Of a stretch of DNA of 64,000 nucleotides, positions 42,412-51,434 are shown in pieces. This DNA comes from Bacteroidaceae bacterium (GTDB lineage Bacteria; Bacteroidota; Bacteroidia; Bacteroidales; Bacteroidaceae). Position numbers and translations under genes: made by a program. The stretch covers positions 41,232 through 105,231 of the forward strand of contig JAFYQQ010000004.1 of assembly GCA_017559845.1 (NCBI GenBank), read 5' to 3'. The notes below the pieces were generated by a model. It did not search any database. It worked only from the letters and a program-made list of their open reading frames with translations, and had not been told where the DNA came from. Each line of letters begins with the position of its first letter. The first letter of the stretch is position 1.

Positions 42412-43596
42412 TTATATGATTTCCAATTCCTTGAATACTTTCTTTAGCTTTTCGACAGATTCGTCCACTTGTTCGAAGGTGTGGTTTGCCATCAGCGCAT
42501 ACCTTACCAGTGTGTCCTGGGGGGCGCATGCAGGTGGGATAACAGGATTGATGAACACTCCTTCTTCAAATGCACGGGCAACGGCCATGAAGGTCTTGTC
42601 TGTATTGCGTACATAAAGAGGAATGATGGGGCTTTCGGTGTCGCCAATCTCAAAACCTTCTTCACGGAAACGCTTGAGTGCGTATTTTGTTACGTTCCAA
42701 AGTGCCTCCAGACGTTCTGGCTCTGCCTGGATGATGCGCAGTGCTTCGCGTGCTGCGGCTGTGGCGGCGGGGGTACAGCTTGCGCTGAAGATATAGGTTC
42801 GGCAGGTATGTCTAAGCCAATTGATAATAGAACTGTCTGCGGCAATGAATCCACCGATGCTGGCAAGACTCTTTGAGAAGGTACCCATGATAAGGTCAAC
42901 TTCTTTTGTCAAACCAAAATGGTCGCAGACACCTCGTCCCTGACGTCCGAACACGCCAAGTCCGTGGGCTTCGTCCACCATAACAGTTGCGTTGTATTTT
43001 TTCTTCAGTTCAATGATGGCGGGAAGATTGCAAAGGTCGCCCTCCATGCTGAAGACACCGTCCACGATAATCAGTTTAACACGGTTGGGCTCGCACTTCT
43101 GGAGTTGCTTTTCAAGGTCTTCCATGTCATTGTGCTTGAATTTCAACTGGGTGGCAAAACTCAATCTGCGTCCGTCCACGATACTTGCGTGGTCACGGTC
43201 ATCACAGATAATATAGTCGTTTCTGTCAACCAGCTGGCTGATAACTCCGCTGTTTACGGTGAATCCGGTGGGGAAGCAAAGCGTTTCATCTTTGCCCACA
43301 AATTCAGCCAACTCTTTTTCCAACTGAACATGAATGTCCAGTGTGCCATTCAGAAAACGGCTTCCTGCACATCCGCTTCCATAACGTTGCATAGCTGCAA
43401 TTCCGGCGTCAATCACTCGCTGGTCGCCGGTAAGGCCGGTGTATGCGTTTGAACCGAACATCAGCACGCGATGTCCGTCCATCATTACCTCTGTACCTTG
43501 CTTGCCTTCAATTTCACGGAAATAAGGATAGATTCCCTGTGCCATGAATTCCTGTGGCAAAGTGTACTTGGCGCATCTTTCTTGTAGTAAACCCAT
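42412..43596 (-). CDS. spt: Serine palmitoyltransferase
   Basis: 394 residues from ATG 43596 (MGLLQERCAKYTLPQEF); an earlier ATG at 43620 would overlap the leader. PLP fold-I alpha-oxoamine synthase: VDEAHGLGVFG holds the cofactor Asp, and GTFSKSLASIGG the PLP Lys242. The sequence follows Bacteroides serine palmitoyltransferase closely (RFLNGTLDIHVQLEKELAEF, DRDHASIVDGRRLS). It condenses serine with acyl-CoA or acyl-ACP to 3-ketosphinganine, the first step of bacterial sphingolipid synthesis. The gene is divergent from a lipid-kinase gene. Confidence 0.92.
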   Translation of the reverse strand: MGLLQERCAKYTLPQEFMAQGIYPYFREIEGKQGTEVMMDGHRVLMFGSNAYTGLTGDQRVIDAGIAAMQRYGSGCAGSRFLNGTLDIHVQLEKELAEFVGKDETLCFPTGFTVNSGVISQLVDRNDYIICDDRDHASIVDGRRLSFATQLKFKHNDMEDLEKQLQKCEPNRVKLIIVDGVFSMEGDLCNLPAIIELKKKYNATVMVDEAHGLGVFGRQGRGVCDHFGLTKEVDLIMGTFSKSLASIGGFIAADSSIINWLRHTCRTYIFSASCTPAATAAAREALRIIQAEPERLEALWNVTKYALKRFREEGFEIGDTESPIIPLYVRNTDKTFMAVARAFEEGVFINPVIPPACAPQDTLVRYALMANHTFEQVDESVEKLKKVFKELEII

Positions 43597-43634
43597 TATG
43601 TAAATATTAAAATCTATCAATTTTAAAAACTATG

Positions 43635-43642
43635 CAAAGTTA
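43635..43642 (-). promoter_or_regulatory. -7 element TAACTTTG for serine palmitoyltransferase
   Basis: Minus-strand CTAACTTTGCATAG, 39 bases before ATG 43596. No well-spaced -33 TTTG. Confidence 0.55.
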
Positions 43643-43737
43643 GTTCTTTTTTTTCAAATATCATCAAGTTCTGTTAAAAATCATATCAATATTGCACAAA
43701 AGGCGCATTTCATGCAATAACTAAGAAATATTCTTTC

Positions 43738-43745
43738 TAATTTTG
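43738..43745 (+). promoter_or_regulatory. -7 element TAATTTTG for the lipid kinase gene
   Basis: TAATTTTGCATG; it swallows the in-frame TTG at 43743, so ATG 43764 is the start. Confidence 0.6.
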
Positions 43746-43763
43746 CATGAACGTAATTTTAAG

Positions 43764-44807
43764 ATGAAAAAGAAAAAGGTTTGGTTTTTGGTAAATCCCA
43801 TTTCCGGCACAGAAAACAAGAAGCGGATAGTGGAGATGATTCCCAGGTTCATGGACACTGAAAAGTTCGACACAAAAGTGTGCTATACTGAATACAGTGG
43901 CCATGCAGCCGAACTTGCGCGCGAAGCAGTCTTCAATAGCGTGGATGTGGTTGTGGCTGTGGGGGGAGATGGAACAGTAAATGAGGTTGCCCGGTCGCTC
44001 ATCCACACCAAAACGGCTTTAGGAATTATTCCCTGCGGAAGCGGAAACGGATTGGCGCGTCATCTGTATATCCCAATGAATCCAGAAGGAGCTTTGCAAG
44101 TGTTGAACGAATGTGTTATCCAAGAGTTGGATTATGGACGCATCAACGGCACTCCCTTTTTCTGTACCTGTGGTGTGGGGTTCGATGCCTTTGTCAGCAG
44201 TAAATTTGCCAATAGTGCCAAGCGTGGCCTTCGCTCCTATATAGAAAACACGCTGATGGAGGGGCTTAAATACAAACCTGAGACTTACGAGATTGAGGTG
44301 GATGGTGAGGATGGTAAGACTGAAAAGTATAACGCCTTTCTTATAGCCTGTGCCAATGCTAGTCAGTATGGCAACAATGTGTATATAGCACCTTCGGCAA
44401 GTATGAGCGATGGACTGATGGATGTCACCATCATGCAACCCTTTACAATGCTTGAGGCTCCACAGATAACCATCCAACTGCTCAATAAGAAGATACAGCG
44501 TAACAGCCATATCCGCACATTCCGATGCCGAAGGCTTGTCATACACCGCTCTCAACCTGGAGTAATCCATTTTGATGGAGATCCAAAGGACGAGGTGGCT
44601 GATCTGGAGATTGAACTTTTCCCCCACGACATACGAATGGTGGTAAACACTAACGAGCAGCCCTCGCTTCCTCCATTATTGCGAATGTTCAATGATTTGT
44701 ACAACGACATGAACGAAGAGTTTACCCAACTAAAGGACGATATAAAGAAAACTCCACGCAGAATTAAGATTATAAACAAAGAATTACTCAGAAAATTAAA
44801 GTCATGA
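43764..44807 (+). CDS. Diacylglycerol/sphingosine kinase family lipid kinase
   Basis: 347 residues from ATG 43764. DAGK catalytic domain: FLVNPISGTENKKRI, the ATP-binding VVAVGGDGTVNEVARS, and GIIPCGSGNGLARHL. The C-terminal beta domain ends in a DGD-containing strand (VIHFDGDPKDEVADLEIE). Members phosphorylate lipid hydroxyls (diacylglycerol, sphingosine, ceramide). Its divergent neighbour makes the sphingoid base, so a sphinganine-type substrate is plausible but inferred. Its end overlaps ispE by 4 bases. Confidence 0.85.
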   Translation: MKKKKVWFLVNPISGTENKKRIVEMIPRFMDTEKFDTKVCYTEYSGHAAELAREAVFNSVDVVVAVGGDGTVNEVARSLIHTKTALGIIPCGSGNGLARHLYIPMNPEGALQVLNECVIQELDYGRINGTPFFCTCGVGFDAFVSSKFANSAKRGLRSYIENTLMEGLKYKPETYEIEVDGEDGKTEKYNAFLIACANASQYGNNVYIAPSASMSDGLMDVTIMQPFTMLEAPQITIQLLNKKIQRNSHIRTFRCRRLVIHRSQPGVIHFDGDPKDEVADLEIELFPHDIRMVVNTNEQPSLPPLLRMFNDLYNDMNEEFTQLKDDIKKTPRRIKIINKELLRKLKS

Positions 44808-45619
44808 TGATTACACGCCCCAATTGTAAGATTAATTTAGGCCTTAATGTGGTTGAACGTCGCCCCGACGGCTATCATAATCTGGAAACGGTTTTCTATC
44901 CAGTTCCTTTGTGTGACGAGCTGGTTTTGGAGGAATCAGAAACAGACCAGATTGAGGTTAAGGGTATACCCGTTGACGGTGATGTCTTTGACAATTTGGT
45001 GTGGCGCGCCGTAAAAATGCTTAGGGCTGCCGGCCATGTCATACCGCCCATTCGTGTGGTGCTGACCAAAAACATACCCAACGGAGCCGGACTTGGTGGT
45101 GGAAGTAGTGATGCGGCGTTCATGATAAAGATGTTGAATGAGAATTTTTCTCTTGGGCTTTCAGTGGAAGAAATGGAGCGTATGGCTGTTACGTTGGGAG
45201 CCGACTGTGCTGTATTCATACAGAACAAGCCTGTTTTTGCAGAGGGTATAGGCAATGTATTCTCTCCTATAGAACTGAATCTTTCCGGATGGTTCCTTGT
45301 CTTGGTTAAGCCCGATGATTTTATATCAACCCGCGAGGCCTATTCGGCCGTAACCCCATGCCGTCCGCTTTATGATTTAAAGGATTTGGTTGCCGATTCT
45401 GTGGAAACATGGAGTGGTCGCATGGTCAATGATTTTGAAAAGAGTGTCTTCCCGCTTCATCCCGTAGTGCAGGGCATTCGTGACAGACTTTATGAGCTTG
45501 GTGCGGATTATGCCTCAATGAGCGGAAGCGGAAGCAGTGTGTTCGGGCTTTTCCGCAATCCCATTGATGTGGGTAATGAGTTTTCTGATCATTTCCTCTA
45601 TACCTGTGTGCTGCCTTAA
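44804..45619 (+). CDS. ispE: 4-diphosphocytidyl-2-C-methyl-D-erythritol kinase
   Basis: 271 residues, GHMP kinase. PNCKINLGLNVVERRPDGYH is the IspE start signature, NIPNGAGLGGGSSDAA the ATP loop, and MSGSGSSVFGLF the third GHMP motif. It phosphorylates CDP-methylerythritol in the MEP isoprenoid route. ATG overlaps the stop of the lipid kinase gene. Confidence 0.95.
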   Translation: MMITRPNCKINLGLNVVERRPDGYHNLETVFYPVPLCDELVLEESETDQIEVKGIPVDGDVFDNLVWRAVKMLRAAGHVIPPIRVVLTKNIPNGAGLGGGSSDAAFMIKMLNENFSLGLSVEEMERMAVTLGADCAVFIQNKPVFAEGIGNVFSPIELNLSGWFLVLVKPDDFISTREAYSAVTPCRPLYDLKDLVADSVETWSGRMVNDFEKSVFPLHPVVQGIRDRLYELGADYASMSGSGSSVFGLFRNPIDVGNEFSDHFLYTCVLP

Positions 45620-45829
45620 GGTCTTTTAAGTTTTGCACATCGCCAAAAGCGCTCATCCATGCGTCACGCAAAAAGCAACACATTATTATATTATATTATA
45701 AAGGCGAGTAGTTTTCCGGTGAGTATGTATGCGTGTTTTTCTGAATGCAAAAATGCAAAAACACAAAAAGCATGGATAGTTTTGATGAAATAATCTTTAC
45801 ATAGGTTTTTAGGTTACGTAAGGCATGAT

Positions 45830-45873
45830 AATTTTCCTCGCGATGTAGTTCTAACTGCGTCCCGAGGAAAATT
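45830..45873. terminator. AATTTTCCTCG hairpin
   Basis: AATTTTCCTCG and CGAGGAAAATT, loop 22; TTTCCTCG occurs a third time directly after. May end ispE transcripts, though 210 bases downstream of the stop. Confidence 0.4.
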
Positions 45874-46090
45874 TTATTTCCTCGTGTACTAAACAATATT
45901 CGCTTGAAAAATCTTTACATATAGCCTTCTTGTTGGTTTTGCATTTCGTGGATTGAAATAGGACTTTTATCGTAATTTTGATGCGAATTTCTGCTTCTGT
46001 TGCATATAAAACACGGCAAAACTATCATTGAAATAGGAAAAATCCCGCGCAAGATAGGGAAAACATCTTTTTCGTTCATGGTAAAACATA

Positions 46091-46098
46091 TAATTTTG
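46091..46098 (+). promoter_or_regulatory. -7 element TAATTTTG
   Basis: TATAATTTTGCAGC, 50 bases before ATG 46149. Confidence 0.5.
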
Positions 46099-46136
46099 CA
46101 GCAGAAAACATAATTAAAGTCGAAAAGTTTAAAAAA

Positions 46137-46142
46137 AAGGAG
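46137..46142 (+). promoter_or_regulatory. Shine-Dalgarno-like AAGGAG
   Basis: AAGGAG six bases before ATG 46149; supports that start. Confidence 0.45.
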
Positions 46143-46148
46143 AATATT

Positions 46149-47075
46149 ATGAAACGCTACATTTTGACATTGGTTTTTGCCTGTATGACTTGTTTTGCAG
46201 CCTTTTCAATGAGTTACGAGCAGGCACGTAACGAGGCCCTTTATCTTACGGATAAGATGGCATACGAGCTGAATCTCAATGCGGACCAGTATGATTATGC
46301 TTATGAAATCAACCTCGATTATTTGCTCAGCTTGCGTACGCATCGCGATATCAATGGTTTGTGCTATCGTCATCGTTGCGCCGATCTCCGTGATATCCTT
46401 TATGATTGGCAGTACAGCCTTTTCATGGCTGCAGATTATTTCCTGCGTCCCGTTATCTGGCGCAATTCCTGCTGGCACTTTCCCATCTATAGCCATTATG
46501 CAAGAGGCCATTTCTTCTATTCGCATCCGCGAGTGTATCACCATTACGTAGGTGGTCATGCCCGCACTCATTATCATAATGGTTTCTATGCTGGCCGCAG
46601 ACCTTCTTGGGACAAAGGATTTAGGGGTGCTCACATGGGCCAGGTACATCGCGATCATCGTGGTGGCGGAAGAACCGTGCGTGGTAATGGATATAGTTTC
46701 AGTTTGCCCGATAAAGGGCAGGGCAGGCCTTCTGGTATGAGAAATGGAGGTGTGCGTTCCGATGCCCGTCCCCGTGCAGACCGTCCCGTTTCACCCAGCC
46801 AAGAAAGAGGCAGCGCCCAGTCGGATCGCGGTTCAAAGGTTGAACGCTCATCCAACGATGCTGTAAAGCCTAATATTTCTCATGGACGCAATGGTCGTGT
46901 AAGTTTTAAGAATAGTAGCACGCGCACAACAGTTAACCGTCCGCAGGGAATGACTTCTCCATCGCGCAGCGCGTCAGTGGGCAGTCAGCAACGCCAACAC
47001 CGCAACTCGCATGGCTCTCTTTCCCGAGGCTCTGGAGTAGGCCGGGAGTCAAGAAGTGGACGTGGTGGCCGTTAA
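46149..47075 (+). CDS. Secreted basic protein of unknown function
   Basis: 308 residues. Signal peptide 1-20. Residues 21-110 are folded-looking (SYEQARNEALYLTDKMAYEL, then LSLRTHRDINGLCYRHRCADL, Trp/Tyr-rich WQYSLFMAADYFLRP). Residues 115-175 are His/Tyr-rich. The last 130 are low-complexity Arg/Ser/Gly, strongly positive. From memory, similar proteins occur in Bacteroidales but without a known role. The charge suggests binding to polysaccharide, nucleic acid or the envelope. No enzyme motif is seen. Confidence 0.75.
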   Translation: MKRYILTLVFACMTCFAAFSMSYEQARNEALYLTDKMAYELNLNADQYDYAYEINLDYLLSLRTHRDINGLCYRHRCADLRDILYDWQYSLFMAADYFLRPVIWRNSCWHFPIYSHYARGHFFYSHPRVYHHYVGGHARTHYHNGFYAGRRPSWDKGFRGAHMGQVHRDHRGGGRTVRGNGYSFSLPDKGQGRPSGMRNGGVRSDARPRADRPVSPSQERGSAQSDRGSKVERSSNDAVKPNISHGRNGRVSFKNSSTRTTVNRPQGMTSPSRSASVGSQQRQHRNSHGSLSRGSGVGRESRSGRGGR

Positions 47076-47155
47076 GAGCAAATTGTCAAAAAATGCAATT
47101 AATGTAAGAAAAACAAAACTTTTTTACGGGTTAAGGCAAAGGTAGTGAAGGTTTT

Positions 47156-47188
47156 TTGGGATAATCTGAAAAATTTTCATTACCTTTG
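47156..47188 (+). promoter_or_regulatory. Promoter of carB
   Basis: -33 TTTG 47156-47159, spacer 21, -7 TACCTTTG 47181-47188; ATG 47224. Confidence 0.75.
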
Positions 47189-47223
47189 CATGATTTAAGA
47201 AACCAACTACCAAAAATACGATA

Positions 47224-50200
47224 ATGAAGAAGACATTGAAGAATGTGCTCGTCCTTGGTTCGGGAGCATTGAAAATCGGTCAGGCAGGAGAATTTGATTA
47301 CTCAGGCAGTCAAGCACTCAAGGCATTGCGTGAAGAGGGTATACGCTCAATTCTGGTCAATCCGAATATTGCTACAATCCAAACAAGTGAAGGAATTGCT
47401 GACAAGGTATATTTCCTTCCTGTAAATACTCACTTTGTAACCGAAATTATCAAAAAGGAACGTCCCGATGGTATCCTTTTGGCTTTTGGTGGACAGACAG
47501 CGCTCAACTGCGGTACAGAACTTTACCTCAATGGTACGTTGAAGGAGTACGGAGTGGAGGTTCTCGGTACCAGTGTGGAAGCCATCATGAACACAGAGGA
47601 CAGGGACCTGTTTGTAAAGGAACTTAATAAGATAGACATGAAGGTTCCCGTAAGCCAGGCTTGCGAGAGCATTGAAGATGCCGTTGAGGCGGCCCGTCGC
47701 ATCGGTTACCCCATCATGATTCGTTCGGCCTATGCGCTCGGCGGTTTGGGTTCTGGAGTTTGTCAGGATGAGAAGTCTTTCATCGAACTGGCAGAGTCTG
47801 CGTTCACTTTCGCACCCCAGGTACTGGTTGAAGAGAGCTTGAAGGGATGGAAGGAAATTGAATTCGAGGTAATCCGCGATGCCAACGACCGCTGCTTCAC
47901 CGTGGCAAGCATGGAAAACTTCGATCCTCTGGGTATCCATACTGGTGAATCCATCGTGGTGGCTCCTACCTGCTCGCTTACAGAAGACCAGGTGAAGATG
48001 CTTCAGGAAATTGCCGTTAAGTGTGTTCGCCATCTTAACATTGTAGGCGAATGTAACATCCAGTATGCATTCAATGCTGTTACAAATGACTATCGTATCA
48101 TTGAAATCAATGCCCGTTTGAGCCGCTCTTCTGCTTTGGCGTCTAAGGCAACTGGATATCCTTTGGCTTTCGTTGCCGCAAAGATTGCTTTGGGCTATAC
48201 ACTGGACCAGATTGGCGAAATGGGTACAACCAATTCTGCCTATGTGGCTCCCTCTTTGGACTACCTCATTTGCAAGATTCCCCGTTGGGACCTCACCAAG
48301 TTTGCTGGCGTAAGCCGCAGAATTGGTTCAAGCATGAAGTCTGTCGGAGAAATCATGTCAATCGGACGCACTTTTGAAGAACTTATCCAGAAGGGTCTGC
48401 GCATGATTGGACAGGGTATGCATGGTTTTGTTGGTAATGATCATACCAAGTTCGAGAATCTTGATGACGAACTGGCCAACCCCACAGACTTGCGTGTCTT
48501 TGCCATCGCCCAGGCGTTGGAAGAGGGTTATACTATTGACCGTATTGTAGAACTTACAAAAATTGATCCCTGGTTTCTTGAGAGACTGAAGAACATAGTG
48601 GATTATAAGGCAAAGCTGAGCGAATACAATAGTGTTGAGGAAATCCCCGCTGATGTAATGCGACAGGCAAAGGTTATGGGCTTCAGCGACTTCCAAATTG
48701 CCCGATTTGTGCTGAAGGATGCTGCAGGAAACATGGAGAAGGAAAACCTCAGCGTGCGTGCTTACCGTAAGAAACTCGGTATTGTTCCTGCTGTAAAGAG
48801 AATTCCTACTGTTGCCAGCGAGCACCCCGATCTTACCAACTATCTCTACATGACCTATGCAGTAGAGGGTTATGACATTAATTATTATAATAATGAGAAG
48901 AGTGTCATCGTAATGGGTTCTGGTGCATATCGTATCGGTTCAAGCGTGGAGTTTGACTGGTGTTCTGTAAATGCCATCAATACCGCACGTAAACTGGGCT
49001 ATAAGAGCATCATGATCAATTATAACCCCGAGACCGTTTCTACTGACTACGATATGTGTGATCGTCTGTACTTTGACGAACTTTCTTTCGAGCGTGTACT
49101 CGATGTGATAGATCTGGAACAGCCTCGTGGTGTAATTGTTTCAGTGGGTGGTCAGATTCCAAACAACTTGGCGATGAAACTCTATCGTCAGGGAGTACCC
49201 ATTTTGGGCACTTCACCCATCAGCATTGACCGCGCTGAGAATAGAAATAAGTTCTCTGCAATGCTTGACCAGCTGGGCATTGACCAGCCGGAATGGAGCG
49301 CACTGACCTCAATGGACGATGTGAAAGCCTTTGTGGACAAGGTGGGTTATCCCGTTCTTGTACGTCCCAGTTATGTGCTTTCCGGAGCTGCCATGAATGT
49401 TTGTCATGACGATGATGAACTGAAGCGTTTCCTGGAAATGGCATCAGAGGTGAGCAAGGAATATCCTGTGGTAATCAGCCAGTTTATGCAGGAAACAAAT
49501 GAAATCGAATTTGATGCAGTGGCACAGAATGGCGAGATTGTTGAATACGCCATCAGTGAGCATGTGGAATATGCCGGTGTACACTCTGGTGACGCCACAA
49601 TGGTATTCCCCGCCCAGCAGATTTCTTTCGCAACAGCACGCCGTATCAAGAAGATTTCACGCGCCATTGCCAAGGAACTCAATATTTCAGGTCCTTTCAA
49701 TATCCAGTTCCTCGCCAAGGGTAGCATTGTGAAGGTTATCGAGTGTAACTTGCGTGCCAGCCGTTCTTTCCCCTTCGTGAGCAAGGTGCTTAAGCGCAAC
49801 TTCATCGAGACCGCAACAAAGATTATGCTCGATGCACCATATAGCAAGCCCGACAAGAGTGCGTTTGATATTGACCGCATCGGTGTGAAGGCAAGTCAGT
49901 TCTCTTTTGCGCGTTTGCAGAATGCTGACCCCGTATTGGGCGTAGATATGTCTTCAACTGGCGAAGTTGGCTGTCTTGGAGATGATTATAACGAGGCTCT
50001 GCTCAATGCCCTCATCGCCACTGGATATAATATTCCTTCAAAGGAGAAGAGTATCATGGTAAGTAGCGGAGAGACAAAGAGCAAGGTGGCATTGCTGGAT
50101 GTAGCTCACTCATTGGTAAATGCTGGCTATAATATTTGTGCAACTGCCGGAACTGCCAAGTTCTTGAAGGAAAATGGTGTGGATGCCACTCCCGTATATT

Positions 50201-50454
50201 GGCCCGATGAGCATGATGATTCAGAGAACAATGTAATGAACATGATTAGCGAGCATTGCTTCGACCTGATTATCAATATTCCCAAGAACCATACAAAGCG
50301 TGAACTGACCAACGGATATAAGATTCGTCGTGGTGCAATTGACCATAATATTCCTCTCATCACCAACGCTCGTTTGGCAAAGGCATTCATCGAGGCGTTT
50401 ACGTCACTGCAGTTGGATGACATCCAGATAAAGAGTTGGCAGGAATACGAATAA
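47224..50454 (+). CDS. carB: Carbamoyl-phosphate synthase large subunit
   Basis: 1076 residues, full length. Two homologous ATP-grasp halves: VLVLGSGALKIGQAGEFDYS opens the first and VIVMGSGAYRIGSSVEFDW the second, with carboxy-phosphate and carbamate kinase sites in each, an oligomerisation region about 400-550 and a C-terminal MGS-like allosteric domain (930-1076). It makes carbamoyl phosphate for pyrimidines and arginine. carA is not adjacent. fabI follows after 15 bases. Confidence 0.97.
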   Translation: MKKTLKNVLVLGSGALKIGQAGEFDYSGSQALKALREEGIRSILVNPNIATIQTSEGIADKVYFLPVNTHFVTEIIKKERPDGILLAFGGQTALNCGTELYLNGTLKEYGVEVLGTSVEAIMNTEDRDLFVKELNKIDMKVPVSQACESIEDAVEAARRIGYPIMIRSAYALGGLGSGVCQDEKSFIELAESAFTFAPQVLVEESLKGWKEIEFEVIRDANDRCFTVASMENFDPLGIHTGESIVVAPTCSLTEDQVKMLQEIAVKCVRHLNIVGECNIQYAFNAVTNDYRIIEINARLSRSSALASKATGYPLAFVAAKIALGYTLDQIGEMGTTNSAYVAPSLDYLICKIPRWDLTKFAGVSRRIGSSMKSVGEIMSIGRTFEELIQKGLRMIGQGMHGFVGNDHTKFENLDDELANPTDLRVFAIAQALEEGYTIDRIVELTKIDPWFLERLKNIVDYKAKLSEYNSVEEIPADVMRQAKVMGFSDFQIARFVLKDAAGNMEKENLSVRAYRKKLGIVPAVKRIPTVASEHPDLTNYLYMTYAVEGYDINYYNNEKSVIVMGSGAYRIGSSVEFDWCSVNAINTARKLGYKSIMINYNPETVSTDYDMCDRLYFDELSFERVLDVIDLEQPRGVIVSVGGQIPNNLAMKLYRQGVPILGTSPISIDRAENRNKFSAMLDQLGIDQPEWSALTSMDDVKAFVDKVGYPVLVRPSYVLSGAAMNVCHDDDELKRFLEMASEVSKEYPVVISQFMQETNEIEFDAVAQNGEIVEYAISEHVEYAGVHSGDATMVFPAQQISFATARRIKKISRAIAKELNISGPFNIQFLAKGSIVKVIECNLRASRSFPFVSKVLKRNFIETATKIMLDAPYSKPDKSAFDIDRIGVKASQFSFARLQNADPVLGVDMSSTGEVGCLGDDYNEALLNALIATGYNIPSKEKSIMVSSGETKSKVALLDVAHSLVNAGYNICATAGTAKFLKENGVDATPVYWPDEHDDSENNVMNMISEHCFDLIINIPKNHTKRELTNGYKIRRGAIDHNIPLITNARLAKAFIEAFTSLQLDDIQIKSWQEYE

Positions 50455-50469
50455 TGCAATGATAAAGTT

Positions 50470-51333
50470 ATGGCATACAATTTATTAAAAGGAAAACGTG
50501 GCATCATCTTCGGTGCGCTTAATGACCAGTCCATTGCTTGGAAAGTGGCTGAGCGTGCTGTTGAGGAAGGAGCACAATTGGTGCTTACCAATACCCCCGT
50601 AGCCTGCCGAATGGGTACAATTTCACAATTGGCAGAGCAGACCGGTTCAACGGTTATCGCTGCAGACGCAACCAAAGTGGAAGACCTTGAGATGCTTTTC
50701 AGCGAAGCCATGCAGGTTTTGGGTGGTAAGATTGATTTCGTTCTTCACTCTTGTGCCATGTCTGCCAACATGCGTAAGAAGCGCCCTTACGATGATCTGG
50801 ACTATGGATTGCTTGACAAGACACTTGACATCTCCGCGATTTCTTTCCACAAGATGCTTCAGGTGGCCAAGAAATTGGATGCTTTGAACGATTTTGCATC
50901 TGTTCTGGCGCTCACTTATGTGGCAAGCCATCGTACATTCTTCGGATACAATGATATGGCTGATGCCAAGTCTTTGCTTGAAAGTATTGCCCGCAGCTTT
51001 GGCTACATTTATGGACGTGAGAAAGGCGTTCGTGTGAATACCATTTCTCAGTCGCCCACTTACACCACAGCTGGCGGTGGTATTAAAGGTTTTGACGGCT
51101 TGTTTGACTTTGCAGACCGTATGTCACCCCTTGGCAATGCCAATGCGGACGAATGCGCAGACTACTGCGTTGTGATGTTCTCCGACCTTACCAGAAAGGT
51201 TACTATGCAGACCCTTTTCCATGATGGCGGATTCTCCAATATGGGAATGTCCTTGCGAGGAATGACTCAATACAACAAGTCATTCATTGACGAGAATACT
51301 GATAAGGATACTGGAAAGATAATATACGGATAA
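50470..51333 (+). CDS. fabI: Enoyl-ACP reductase
   Basis: 287 residues, SDR fold with the FabI-type nucleotide loop GIIFGALNDQSIAWKVA and catalytic Tyr-x6-Lys in FFGYNDMADAKSLLES. Slightly longer than E. coli FabI, with the substrate loop GGGIKGFDGLFDF. It reduces trans-2-enoyl-ACP with NAD(P)H at the end of each fatty-acid elongation cycle. Co-transcribed with carB. Confidence 0.93.
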   Translation: MAYNLLKGKRGIIFGALNDQSIAWKVAERAVEEGAQLVLTNTPVACRMGTISQLAEQTGSTVIAADATKVEDLEMLFSEAMQVLGGKIDFVLHSCAMSANMRKKRPYDDLDYGLLDKTLDISAISFHKMLQVAKKLDALNDFASVLALTYVASHRTFFGYNDMADAKSLLESIARSFGYIYGREKGVRVNTISQSPTYTTAGGGIKGFDGLFDFADRMSPLGNANADECADYCVVMFSDLTRKVTMQTLFHDGGFSNMGMSLRGMTQYNKSFIDENTDKDTGKIIYG

Positions 51334-51344
51334 TCGCATAAATA

Positions 51345-51396
51345 TATCCCCCGGCTTACGTAAGCAATTTCTCTTTTTCTTACGTTCCGGGGGATA
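51345..51396. terminator. Bidirectional terminator between fabI and GH20
   Basis: TATCCCCCGG pairs with CCGGGGGATA, with a second inner pair ACGTAAG/CTTACGT. Confidence 0.8.
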
Positions 51397-51434
51397 ATTG
51401 TATGCTGGTCTCTCTTAATCTGCTGTCAGCCTTC

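Larger units (their letters stand above)
45620..46148. other. Intergenic stretch with hairpin and promoter
   Basis: No gene. Contains the hairpin at 45830-45873, a CAAAAATGCAAAAACACAAA run near 45745 like that at 31119-31270, and the promoter and ribosome site of the next gene. Confidence 0.55.
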
